A stretch of 41,121 bases of DNA from positions 1 through 41,121 of the forward strand of contig DVOQ01000064.1 of NCBI GenBank assembly GCA_018713485.1, written 5' to 3'. Below, in pieces: positions 25,551 through 33,085 of the stretch. The position numbers and the translations under genes were made by a program. The number at the start of each line of letters is the position of its first letter. Positions within the stretch are counted from its first letter, which is position 1. Under the pieces are notes generated by a model. That model did not search any database and was not told the DNA's origin. It was given only the letters and a program-made list of their open reading frames with translations. This DNA comes from Candidatus Avisuccinivibrio pullicola. Its GTDB lineage: Bacteria > Pseudomonadota > Gammaproteobacteria > Enterobacterales > Succinivibrionaceae.

Positions 25551-26405
25551 TTAATCCATGGAGCCGGAGCGAAAACCCTCGAGATCAAGGGTGACGTATT
25601 TAAAACCGAGCTCCCTTATGCGTTTCACGATTGCCTCCTTTAAGGCGAGGGCACGGATAAGGGCGCCTGCGTCCAGTTCGAGACGGGCTAAAGAGCCATG
25701 CACGCGTACGCGCACGTTGTAAAAGCCAAATTTCTTAAGGCAGCTCTCAGCCATGGCGACGCGCTCCAAATCGCCGCGGGTGAGAGGAGTGCCGTAGGGA
25801 AAACGCGTGGCAAGGCAGGGAGAGGAGGGAGCGGCGGTGGCCTTTAACTGATATTCCTTTCCAAGGGCGCGGATCTCCTCCTTCGTCAGCGCGGAAAGGG
25901 CGAGGGGACTTAGGATCTTAAGCTCGCGTAAGGCCTGAAGCCCCGGGCGATAGACGAAGAGATCGTCGTAATTGGTGCCGTCCATGACTGTGGCCGCGCC
26001 CTGTGCCTTCGCATACTCCTTAAGCGTCTTAAAGAGCAGGCTCTTGCAGTGATAGCAGCGGCTTTTATCGTTATTGAGAATTAAGGGATGGTTAAGCTCG
26101 TTGACGGAGAGCACTGTAAGCTCAAGGTTAAGCGACTTACAGAAGCTCTGCGCGCTCTCAAGAGAGGAGCGGGGATTTAAAAAGGAGTCGATAAAGACCG
26201 GAAGCAGGCGCACCTCAGGGGAGATGAGCGTCAGTTCCTTTAACAGGAGGGAGCTGTCCGCACCGCCTGAAAAGGCCAGCACCACGGGATCTGACGTGAA
26301 CTTACGCAAAAGCTCCTGAAGACGCTCCTCCTTATCTTTAAGGGGAAGCGTCACCTCACTTTCCTTAAGGGGCGCTATGTCCGCCCCGTAACGCAGCTCT
26401 TCCAT
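25551..26405 (-). CDS. larE: LarE, sulfur insertion enzyme for nickel-pincer cofactor
   Basis: LarE activates the pyridinium carboxylates made by LarB and inserts sulfur in nickel-pincer nucleotide (NPN) synthesis. The PP-loop ATP motif SGGADSS is at residues 46-52. Cys117 and Cys120 form RCYHCK, and Cys197 lies in SSPCLATRFPYG, the region of the sacrificial Cys in L. plantarum LarE. Three Cys in these places suggest the Fe-S-cluster LarE type (as I recall for Thermotoga) rather than the single-use sacrificial type; this is inference. Length 284 aa is normal. Its ATG shares one base with the larC stop (TAATG), the last gene of the operon. Confidence 0.92.
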   Translation of the reverse strand: MEELRYGADIAPLKESEVTLPLKDKEERLQELLRKFTSDPVVLAFSGGADSSLLLKELTLISPEVRLLPVFIDSFLNPRSSLESAQSFCKSLNLELTVLSVNELNHPLILNNDKSRCYHCKSLLFKTLKEYAKAQGAATVMDGTNYDDLFVYRPGLQALRELKILSPLALSALTKEEIRALGKEYQLKATAAPSSPCLATRFPYGTPLTRGDLERVAMAESCLKKFGFYNVRVRVHGSLARLELDAGALIRALALKEAIVKRIRELGFKYVTLDLEGFRSGSMD

Positions 26406-27730
26406 TAAAGCGTGCTCAGAAAGGCCGTGACACGGCTTAAGGCGTCAGGCAGGGCGAGGGAATTTGCCTGCGCGAGGGCTTTCACGGACTCGTACTCGGG
26501 ATAGTAGCGGGTAAGCCTGCGTCTGTCGGGCCCTTCAAGGGTGACTTTTTTACACTTAAGCGCGCCTAAGGGGGAGTTAAGCGTGAGACTTTCGCGGGGC
26601 AGCACGGTTCGCTGCCAGGTGGTATAACGCACGCCGATGGTGGTGCTCTGCGAGAAGAGCGTGGCACGCAATGTCTCGAGGGTATCATCCTCGCAGATGA
26701 CGGAAATCGTGGTGCCGGGCCGGAGCTTTTTCATGTAGCAGGGCGTAAAGGAGACGTCGAGGGCGCCTGCCTTAAAGAGTTCCTCCATGAGATGTCCTAA
26801 AAGCTCGGGAGTGCTGTCATCGACGTTGCACTCCATCTTGACGATGGTCCTCTCGCCAGGCAGTCCCTGCGTCGGCACGTCTTCTGCTTCCGTGTCAAGG
26901 AGCAGGGCCCTGACGAAGGTCGGCACGCTGTACTCGCGCTTGCCCGCGCCGTAACCCACCGCGATCACGGTGGAGAGGGAGGTATCAAGGGCGGTGTCAG
27001 GGGAACGGATGGCGGCGGCGATCGCGGCCCCCGTGGGAGTGATGAGTTCGCCTTCAATGCCGGAGAAACGCACCGGCAGGGCGTTATCCACCATGATATT
27101 GACCACGGCGGGCACGGGTACCGGCAGCACGCCGTGCTGACAGCGCACGCTGCCCGTGCCCTCGGTTAAGGCGGTAAGGACGGTTTTATCCACCTTTAAG
27201 GCGGTGTAAAAGAGGGAAAAGGCGAGAATGTCGGCGATGGAGTCGAGGGCCCCGACCTCGTGAAAGTGCACCTCCTCTAAGGGAAGGCCGTGTGCTTTAG
27301 CCTCGGCCTTGGCGACGATGGTGAAAATTCTGGTGGCAAGAGCGCGGGCCTCCTCGGGGATGGCGGCGGCACTGAGGATCGCCGTGACGTCATGCAGGTT
27401 GCGGTGGACGTGAGCGTGATGATGCCCATGCTCATGTTCATGTTCATGCATGTGTTCATGATCGTGCCCGTGCTCATGCGGATGGCTATGGCCGTGCAGA
27501 TACTCTATGTCGTGATCGTGATTGTTACAGGCAAGCTGCACGTCAAAATCGGTGCAGGAAAGAGCGCCGCGCCGGCGTGTGCCTAAAGTGCAGTGAAGCC
27601 CCTCTAAACCTAAATGATTCAAGGTGTCTAACACCCGGGTCTGAACTTCCTTCGGGCAGAGGGCGGCTACGGCGGCGACGGCCATGTCCCCGCTTAAGCC
27701 ATAAGAGGCGTCAAGATATAAAACGCGCAT
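26405..27730 (-). CDS. larC: LarC, nickel insertion enzyme for nickel-pincer cofactor
   Basis: LarC is the CTP-dependent cyclometallase that puts nickel into the pincer cofactor. I choose the ATG at 27730 (MRVLYLDASYGLSGDMAVAAVAAL), with AAGGA upstream; an earlier in-frame start lies inside larB. The LarC1-like half ends in a spectacular His-rich stretch (HGHSHPHEHGHDHEH and more, about residues 77-107), a likely nickel store. The LarC2-like half contains KMECNVDDSTPELLGHLMEELFKAGALDVSFTP. Both halves are in one uninterrupted 441-aa frame, unlike L. plantarum, where larC1/larC2 need a programmed frameshift. It lies 10 bp after larB. Confidence 0.95.
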   Translation of the reverse strand: MRVLYLDASYGLSGDMAVAAVAALCPKEVQTRVLDTLNHLGLEGLHCTLGTRRRGALSCTDFDVQLACNNHDHDIEYLHGHSHPHEHGHDHEHMHEHEHEHGHHHAHVHRNLHDVTAILSAAAIPEEARALATRIFTIVAKAEAKAHGLPLEEVHFHEVGALDSIADILAFSLFYTALKVDKTVLTALTEGTGSVRCQHGVLPVPVPAVVNIMVDNALPVRFSGIEGELITPTGAAIAAAIRSPDTALDTSLSTVIAVGYGAGKREYSVPTFVRALLLDTEAEDVPTQGLPGERTIVKMECNVDDSTPELLGHLMEELFKAGALDVSFTPCYMKKLRPGTTISVICEDDTLETLRATLFSQSTTIGVRYTTWQRTVLPRESLTLNSPLGALKCKKVTLEGPDRRRLTRYYPEYESVKALAQANSLALPDALSRVTAFLSTL

Positions 27731-27740
27731 GATACATCCT

Positions 27741-28529
27741 TCAGTAAAGCTTGCTCTGACGGTTAATCTGATGGGCAAGATAACCCGCGCCGTAGCCGTT
27801 GTCGATATTGACGGTGCAGACGCCGTTAGCGCAGGAGTTGAGCATGGTTAACAGGGCGGAAAGTCCGTGAAAGCTGGCCCCGTAGCCCACCGAGGTGGGC
27901 ACGCAGATGACAGGCGAGGCAACGAGACCTCCGATAACGGTGCCTAACGCCCCTTCCATACCGGCGATGGCCACGACACAGGTCGCCTTACGGATCTCCT
28001 CAATGTGGCTTAAAAGGCGGTGCAGGCCGCTTACACCCACGTCGTAAAAGCGCTCGACGTGAGAGCCGAAGAATTCGGCGGTCTGGGCGCATTCCTCGGC
28101 GACACGGATATCGGCGGTGCCGGCGGTGCATACGGCAACGCGTCCGCGGTGCTTCTTGCCCTGCCTTTCCAGTTTGAGAATGCCGCAATGGGGATCGTAA
28201 ATGATCTCGGGGAGCGCTTCTTTAATCAGCGCGTACTGCGCTTCTGAGGCGCGGGTGCCTAAGACCTCGCCCTCGGCCGCGGCGAGAGCCTTGTAGATGG
28301 AGAGCAGGTGATCGTCGCTCTTGCCCTGACAGAACACCACCTCGGCGCAGCCCTGACGGGCCTTACGATCCTTATCAAGGCGGGCAAACCCAAGGGCGAT
28401 GGTGGATTTGTCGTCTAAGGCCGCCTTAAGCGCGGCGGTCTGCCCCGCGTTGATACGGTTTTTCGCTGCTGCGGGAGATAAGGCCCCGCTGGCGACGGCC
28501 TCAAGGAGCTCTTCAAGTGAACTTTCCAT
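27741..28529 (-). CDS. larB: LarB, carboxylase/hydrolase of nickel-pincer synthesis
   Basis: LarB starts NPN synthesis by carboxylating and hydrolysing nicotinic acid adenine dinucleotide. The C-terminal AIR-carboxylase-like (PurE-like) domain shows VAVCTAGTADIRVAEECAQTAEFFG, VVAIAGMEGALGTVIGGLVASPVICVPTSVGYG and NGVCTVNIDNGYGAGYLA. The N-terminal 110 residues are the family's own domain (LLEAVASGALSPAAA, FCQGKSDDHLLSIYKAL). Length 262 aa. AGGAG precedes the ATG; it follows the permease gene by 8 bp. Confidence 0.95.
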   Translation of the reverse strand: MESSLEELLEAVASGALSPAAAKNRINAGQTAALKAALDDKSTIALGFARLDKDRKARQGCAEVVFCQGKSDDHLLSIYKALAAAEGEVLGTRASEAQYALIKEALPEIIYDPHCGILKLERQGKKHRGRVAVCTAGTADIRVAEECAQTAEFFGSHVERFYDVGVSGLHRLLSHIEEIRKATCVVAIAGMEGALGTVIGGLVASPVICVPTSVGYGASFHGLSALLTMLNSCANGVCTVNIDNGYGAGYLAHQINRQSKLY

Positions 28530-28537
28530 ACACTCTC

Positions 28538-29440
28538 CTAGACGATGAGATTGGTGACAAGGCCCGCCAGGCAGGCAAAGAGCATGATAAAGGCAATATA
28601 GAGGGAAAAGGCCTTAGCTCCCAAAATAATTTTCACGGCTCCGAGATTGGTGATCTTGGTGGCAGGACCCGTGAGCATAAACGCACAGCAGGCCCCCATG
28701 CTCATGCCTGACCACAGCCATTCCTGAAGGAGGGGAATGGTCCCGCCGCCGCAGACGTAAACCGGCACGCCGATGGTGGCGGCGGCTAAAACGCCCAGCT
28801 GATTGTTGCGGCCAAAGAGGGAGGTAAAGAGATCGGCAGGTACCGCGCGGGTAAAGAGCGCGGCTAGGAGAATGCCGATCACGACATAGATAAAGGTGGC
28901 CTTAAAGTTGCGCCCGAGATTTTTTAAAAAGCGCAGCAGAGGGGTGGGATCGGTGTCGTGATTGTGCGGGCCCGCAAAACCCGTAAAGTTAAAGAACTCC
29001 CTGCCGCGCGTCAGATATTCCACGAGCAGCCCCGCACTGAGGGCGCAGCAAAAGGACGAGATGACCCGCACCCAGAAAGCCGTTTCCCCGAGCACCAGCG
29101 AGTAAATGAGGAGCTGGGGATTGATGAGAATGGAGGCCATCATGAAGGCGGCTAAAAAGCCCAGGCGGATCCCCTGACGGTAGAGCGCGGCGGCAAGAGG
29201 AATGGTGCCGTACATACATAAGGGGGAGGCAAAGCCTAAGACGATTGCGATAATTAAACCTAAAAAACCGTGGCGGCGTACGCCCATGCGTTCCACGATA
29301 CGGTTGAGGGAATTTTTGGCGAAAACGGAGATAAAGGAACCTGCCACCATGCCCAGGAAATAATAGGGCAGGATCTGCTTTAACTGCAGCTCGCAGTAAT
29401 AGGCAAGATAGATGAACTCGCGGTAAAGAAAATCGCTCAT
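28538..29440 (-). CDS. YraQ/UPF0718-type permease (ArsP_1 family)
   Basis: About eight membrane segments span the 300 residues. Family-like features are GFASPLCMYGTIPLAAALYRQGIRLGFLAAFMMASILINPQLL near residue 75-115, and its second-half counterpart GVPVYVCGGGTIPLLQEWLWSGMSMGACCAFMLTGPATKITNLG near 225-270, i.e. an internal duplication with a Cys in each half. A cytoplasmic linker contains HNHD. The substrate is unknown; some relatives move organoarsenicals. Its place immediately before larB suggests a substrate tied to the nickel-pincer pathway (nickel, precursor or reaction substrate), but this is inference. Its ribosome site may be hidden in the hairpin at 29450-29469. Confidence 0.82.
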   Translation of the reverse strand: MSDFLYREFIYLAYYCELQLKQILPYYFLGMVAGSFISVFAKNSLNRIVERMGVRRHGFLGLIIAIVLGFASPLCMYGTIPLAAALYRQGIRLGFLAAFMMASILINPQLLIYSLVLGETAFWVRVISSFCCALSAGLLVEYLTRGREFFNFTGFAGPHNHDTDPTPLLRFLKNLGRNFKATFIYVVIGILLAALFTRAVPADLFTSLFGRNNQLGVLAAATIGVPVYVCGGGTIPLLQEWLWSGMSMGACCAFMLTGPATKITNLGAVKIILGAKAFSLYIAFIMLFACLAGLVTNLIV

Positions 29441-29449
29441 GGAACAGGA

Positions 29450-29469
29450 GATCCCCCTTGCGGGGGATC
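29450..29469 (-). promoter_or_regulatory. Intercistronic hairpin covering the permease ribosome site
   Basis: An 8-bp stem GATCCCCC / GGGGGATC closes a GCAA tetraloop as read on the minus strand. There is no U run, so it is not a standard terminator. The GGGGGA that could serve as the permease Shine-Dalgarno lies in the 3' arm, 11 bases before the ATG, so folding would block translation. It may also protect the upstream transcript end. Confidence 0.6.
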
Positions 29470-29483
29470 AGGGACTTGTTTAC

Positions 29484-30491
29484 CTAAAGAGACTTTAACT
29501 GATAGGCACGGCTGCCAAAGTGCATGTCCTCGGCGTGCTCAAGGATATGCAGGCCATTGCGGCTTTCGATACGCTCGATAAGGCTCTGGCTGTCGGGCGC
29601 GGCGTAGACGAGATCGATGCAGGCCTGATCAAGAGCCACGGGATCGAGGGATGCCAGAATGCCGATATCGTGCATGTCGGGAGCTGACGGTGCGCCGTCG
29701 CAGTCGCAGTCAACGGAGAGATTGTTCATGACGGAGATGAAGAGCATCTTCTCACCGTGATCGTAATAGTCGTAGACGGACTTGGCCGCCTCGGCCATGG
29801 AAGCGATAAAGGCGTCATGCTCTCTGCCCTGCCTTTGTAAGTACGCGCCTAAATCGCCCCAGCTGTGACCCTTGTCAAGGGTGCCGCCGGAGTGGATTTT
29901 AAGCTTGCCGTCCGAGGAGGCCACGCCGATGGAGATGTTCTTTAAGGCACCGCCAAAACCGCCCATGGCGTGCCCCTTGAAGTGGGTTAAGACCACCATG
30001 AAATCGTAGTTCTGCATGTGTTTGCCCACGAGATTGGTCTTCATGAAGGTACCGCCCTCCACGGGGATCTCCACGTCACCTTCCGCGTCCATGATGTCCA
30101 CAGGGGCAATCCCGGTAAAGCCGTGATCCTTGGCAACCTGCATATGCATGGCTGTTTCCGCGCGCGATCCGCCGTAGGCGGTATTGCACTCGACGATGGT
30201 GCCCTTCACGGCATCGACGACACCCTTAATTAAGGAGGGCTGTAAATAGTGGGTATTGCCCGCCTCGCCGGTGGAGAGCTTGACCGCGACCTTACCCTCG
30301 GGGGTACGGCCTAAGGCCTTGTAAATCCCGAGCATCGCCTCGGGGGTGATGTCGGTGGTCATATACACCACGGGAGCTGACGCGTCATCCGTGCGGTGCG
30401 GGAGTTTGGAGACATCAATGTCCGCGGCCAGGGCCGATGTACAGAGCAGGGCACCTAAGGCGGCACCCATCAGGGGCGTTGAAAGCTTCAT
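29484..30491 (-). CDS. Exported DUF362-family protein in the lar operon
   Basis: The ATG at 30491 follows GAGAGG by seven bases (a GTG at 30497 would add two residues). A Sec signal (MKLSTPLMGAALGALLCTSALA|ADID) lacks twin Arg. The mature part is a DUF362 domain: VVECNTAYGGSRAETA-like segment, THFKGHAMGGFGGALKNISIGVASSDGKLKIHSGG, and ILASLDPVALDQACIDLV. The ferredoxin domain found in many DUF362 proteins is absent. Numbered from this ATG, His174, Lys184 and His200 have the spacing I recall for the LarA residues that act on substrate, tether the cofactor and bind nickel. With larBCE in the same operon, a nickel-pincer-dependent enzyme is a real possibility, not established. It lies 21 bp after the aldo/keto reductase gene. 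Confidence 0.85.
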   Translation of the reverse strand: MKLSTPLMGAALGALLCTSALAADIDVSKLPHRTDDASAPVVYMTTDITPEAMLGIYKALGRTPEGKVAVKLSTGEAGNTHYLQPSLIKGVVDAVKGTIVECNTAYGGSRAETAMHMQVAKDHGFTGIAPVDIMDAEGDVEIPVEGGTFMKTNLVGKHMQNYDFMVVLTHFKGHAMGGFGGALKNISIGVASSDGKLKIHSGGTLDKGHSWGDLGAYLQRQGREHDAFIASMAEAAKSVYDYYDHGEKMLFISVMNNLSVDCDCDGAPSAPDMHDIGILASLDPVALDQACIDLVYAAPDSQSLIERIESRNGLHILEHAEDMHFGSRAYQLKSL

Positions 30492-30512
30492 AATCACCTC
30501 TCAAAGGACAAA

Positions 30513-31607
30513 TCAAATTCCGAAATAAGCTGCGATTGCATGCATGCGCTCTTTCTGCGCCACCTTGAAGGGACAGCGCACGTTGCAGTGATTGCAGTCA
30601 TTGCACTCCGAGGCATGGTGGGTAAGCTGCAGATAATGCTCGCGGGCCAGCCCGTCTCCAAGGAGCGCTAAATCGTAGTATTTGTTCACAAGGCCCACGT
30701 TGATGCGTTTAGGGCAGGGCGAGCAGTGATTGCAGTACACGCAGTGGCCCAGGGCTTCCTCGGGAGTGGCCGTGCCCAGGACACTGTAATCGCGCTCTTC
30801 CTCCGTGGCCGTGAAATACTCCATGAGCCGGTCAATGTCGGCAGGAGAAGTGGCCCCTGGCAGCACCGTGACTACGCCCGGTTTGTCGAGGGCGTAGTGC
30901 AGGCACTGCGTGGTGGTGAGCGCCACGCCGATGGGCGAGCGGCGCTTATCTAAAAGCTGTCCTCCGGCAAAGGGCTTCATCACGGAAATGCCCACGCCCA
31001 TGGCGGCGGCCTTACGGTAGAGCGCGGCGCGCTCGTCCACCTCGCCGTAAGCGTACTCTCCCCTGGTGTAATCAAAGGCGGGATTAATGGAGAACATCAT
31101 GAGATCGATGAGATCCTGCCTTAAGACCTCAAGGGCGATTTTAGGTGTGTGCGTGGACAGGGCGATATGCCTGGCAAGCCCCCTGTCCTTAAGCTCACGG
31201 GCGTAAGCTAAAATGCCGTCGTTTAAGACCTTCGCAAGATCCTTTTCCTCGTCAATGCAGTGCAGGAAGACGAAGTCCGCGTACTCCACGCCGCCTGCAT
31301 CCAGCTTCTGCTCAAAGGTTTCCTGAATGCGCTTTAAGTTGCGGGAGAAGACGTACTCGCCGTTTTTGTAGACGGCACCCAAATGCATCTGCACGTAGTA
31401 AGACGAGCGGTCACAATCTTTCGCTCCTGCCTTAAAGCCTTCAAAGGCATCCTCGTAATAGCAGCAGAGATCGAAGTAATTGATACCCTGAGAGAGGGCG
31501 TGGCGTACCGTGTCCTCAACCACCGTGCCCTCGGGTTTAATGATCCCCATGCCCATGCCGATGACGGAGATCTGTTCCTCTCCGCGGGGTAGCTTACGGT
31601 ATTCCAT
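30513..31607 (-). CDS. Aldo/keto reductase with C-terminal 4Fe-4S region
   Basis: The TIM-barrel begins RKLPRGEEQISVIGMGMGII and includes INYFDLCCYYEDAFEGF (Asp and Tyr of the active site), ADFVFLHCIDEE (His) and GVVTVLPGATSPADIDRLMEYF. Where the catalytic Lys is usual, the chain reads SSYYVQMHLG, so that Lys appears to be replaced. The C-terminus has CVYCNHCSPCPKRINV and CNDCNHCNVRCPFKV, two 4Fe-4S binding sets. Length 364 aa. AAGGAG precedes the ATG. It is the first gene of the six-gene operon ending in larE. The 5' leader (31608-31640) contains GUACCACC just before the ribosome site, complementary to the shared hairpin loop of the twin sRNAs. Confidence 0.9.
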   Translation of the reverse strand: MEYRKLPRGEEQISVIGMGMGIIKPEGTVVEDTVRHALSQGINYFDLCCYYEDAFEGFKAGAKDCDRSSYYVQMHLGAVYKNGEYVFSRNLKRIQETFEQKLDAGGVEYADFVFLHCIDEEKDLAKVLNDGILAYARELKDRGLARHIALSTHTPKIALEVLRQDLIDLMMFSINPAFDYTRGEYAYGEVDERAALYRKAAAMGVGISVMKPFAGGQLLDKRRSPIGVALTTTQCLHYALDKPGVVTVLPGATSPADIDRLMEYFTATEEERDYSVLGTATPEEALGHCVYCNHCSPCPKRINVGLVNKYYDLALLGDGLAREHYLQLTHHASECNDCNHCNVRCPFKVAQKERMHAIAAYFGI

Positions 31608-31713
31608 AGTGCTCCTTAAGTGGTGGTACTTACACAGATTTTAAGGCACGTAAGTAAAGGTAAGGAGAGGGCGGCTCTTTTTGCTAAAAAATAGAGAGAA
31701 ATGTGCAAAGACC

Positions 31714-31732
31714 CCCGCGCCGGAGGCGCGGG
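31714..31732 (-). terminator. Terminator hairpin after the C-S lyase gene
   Basis: As read on the minus strand, CCCGCGCC-TCC-GGCGCGGG is an 8-bp GC-rich stem followed by GGTCTTTGC; the U run is short. It lies about 30 bp after the stop and before the aldo/keto reductase promoter region. Confidence 0.6.
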
Positions 31733-31761
31733 AGAGGAGTTAAGGGGCTTAGATAAGCGCT

Positions 31762-32931
31762 TTAGGCCTTAAAGCGCAGGGCGTAGGCCTCGGTGAGGCG
31801 TTTCAGACACTCATCGAGGGTGGCGTCCGGTACGGCGCAGTTGATGCGCGCGCAGCCCGTCCCGCCCGTACCGAAGTCGGATCCTTTATTAAAGCCCACG
31901 CCCGCGTCACGGTAGAGAAACTCGTGAATGGCCTCAGGATCAAGGCCTAAACCGTTAAAGTCTGCCCACACGAGGTAGGTGGCCTCAGGCAGAGGGGCGA
32001 CGATGCCCGGCAGCGCATTGAGGGTCTCACAGAGACGGCGCTGCTGACGGCGGATATGGGGTAAAAGCTGACGCTTGTAATCGCGCCCGTATTTGTAGCC
32101 GGCGTAAGCGGCCTCGTGGGCAAAGGAGGGCGTGTCAAAGTGAAAGCCGTGATTGATGTACTCCAGCGCTTTGCGGATCTCGGGATCGTAGGTGATGGCG
32201 AAGGCTCCGTAGAAGCCGCCGATATTGAAGATCTTGCCCCCTGAGGAGAGGAAGAGGATCCCCTTCTTATCCTGAGCCACTTTAAGTACCGGGGTATATA
32301 CCGTGTCCTCAAAGGTAAAGTCGCCGTGGATCTCGTCCGAGATGAGCAGGGTGCCTGTTTCCTGACAGATCTCAATCACGCGCAGGATTTCCGTCTCGCT
32401 CCAGCGCCGGCCCACGGGATTGTGGGGATTGCAGAACACTAAGGCGCGGGTGGTGCGCTTCTTACAGGCCGCATACAGGGCCTCAAAGTCGATGGTGTAG
32501 TAATGGTTGTCATCTTTAAGGAGCGGACACTCCAGCACCCTGCGGTCATTGGCCTTAATCACCGAGGCAAAGCAGTGATAGACGGGAGAGAGGAGCACCG
32601 TCTCATCCTCGGCGCTTAAGAGGTTTTTAAGCAGGGTGCCTAAGGTGGTGATGAGTCCCGGTGTCTCTAACAGACAGGAGGGATCGCACTCCCAGCCATA
32701 ATAGTCGCGGTACCAGGCGCATACCGTATCGGCAAAGTCGCGGCGTGACAGCGTATAGCCAAACTCGCGGCGGGAAATGACTTCGAGCAGGGCCTCGCGC
32801 ACCTCGACCGGGGAGACCACGTCCATATCCGCCACCGACATCGGCAGCACCTTGCAGCCGTTGATGACGTTAAGGGAGGCCCATTTTTCGGTGCGCGGGC
32901 GCGACAGCACCTCATTAAAGTTATACAGCAT
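31762..32931 (-). CDS. MalY/PatB-type PLP-dependent C-S lyase
   Basis: A fold-type I aminotransferase-like enzyme that probably cleaves cystathionine or cysteine conjugates. Family features are WASLNVINGCKVLPMSVADMDVVSP (MalY/PatB hallmark near the start), VFCNPHNPVGRRWSETEI, LLISDEIHGDF, and the PLP-Lys in FLSSGGKIFNIGGFYGAF. Length 389 aa is normal. The loop before the PLP Lys reads SSGGK rather than the common S-A/P-S-K. A sigma70 promoter lies upstream (32959-32987) and a terminator follows, so it is monocistronic. Some MalY proteins also act as regulators; nothing here shows that. Confidence 0.9.
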   Translation of the reverse strand: MLYNFNEVLSRPRTEKWASLNVINGCKVLPMSVADMDVVSPVEVREALLEVISRREFGYTLSRRDFADTVCAWYRDYYGWECDPSCLLETPGLITTLGTLLKNLLSAEDETVLLSPVYHCFASVIKANDRRVLECPLLKDDNHYYTIDFEALYAACKKRTTRALVFCNPHNPVGRRWSETEILRVIEICQETGTLLISDEIHGDFTFEDTVYTPVLKVAQDKKGILFLSSGGKIFNIGGFYGAFAITYDPEIRKALEYINHGFHFDTPSFAHEAAYAGYKYGRDYKRQLLPHIRRQQRRLCETLNALPGIVAPLPEATYLVWADFNGLGLDPEAIHEFLYRDAGVGFNKGSDFGTGGTGCARINCAVPDATLDECLKRLTEAYALRFKA

Positions 32932-32958
32932 ACGTAACCTCGTTGTAAGGACGGTGTA

Positions 32959-32987
32959 AGCATACGGGGAGGGGAGTCTTTTGACAA
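32959..32987 (-). promoter_or_regulatory. Promoter of the C-S lyase gene
   Basis: On the minus strand TTGTCA (32987-32982) and TATGCT (32964-32959) are separated by 17 bp. The start point would be about 20 bp before the ATG. It diverges from the sRNA-A promoter about 45 bp away. Confidence 0.65.
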
Positions 32988-33032
32988 GTATTCCTCAAAG
33001 AAGGCTCAGGCGGATATTTTGATGCGGCGCAC

Positions 33033-33085
33033 TTGCAAGTCTGATAAAAGTTAGTTACACTTAACTTAAGTTAGCAATAGGTAAC
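33033..33085 (+). promoter_or_regulatory. sRNA-A promoter with tandem GTTAGC operators
   Basis: TTGCAA (33033-33038), a 17-bp spacer and TACACT (33056-33061). An imperfect operator GTTAGTTACACTTAAC (33050-33065) covers the -10, and GTTAGCAATAGGTAAC (33070-33085, one mismatch from palindrome) lies exactly 20 bp downstream over the predicted start. Confidence 0.78.

Noticed and set aside
27290-27586. Frame rich in Met/Val opposite the larC His region
   Set aside because: The pattern is the complement of CAT/CAC repeats encoding histidine, not an independent protein.
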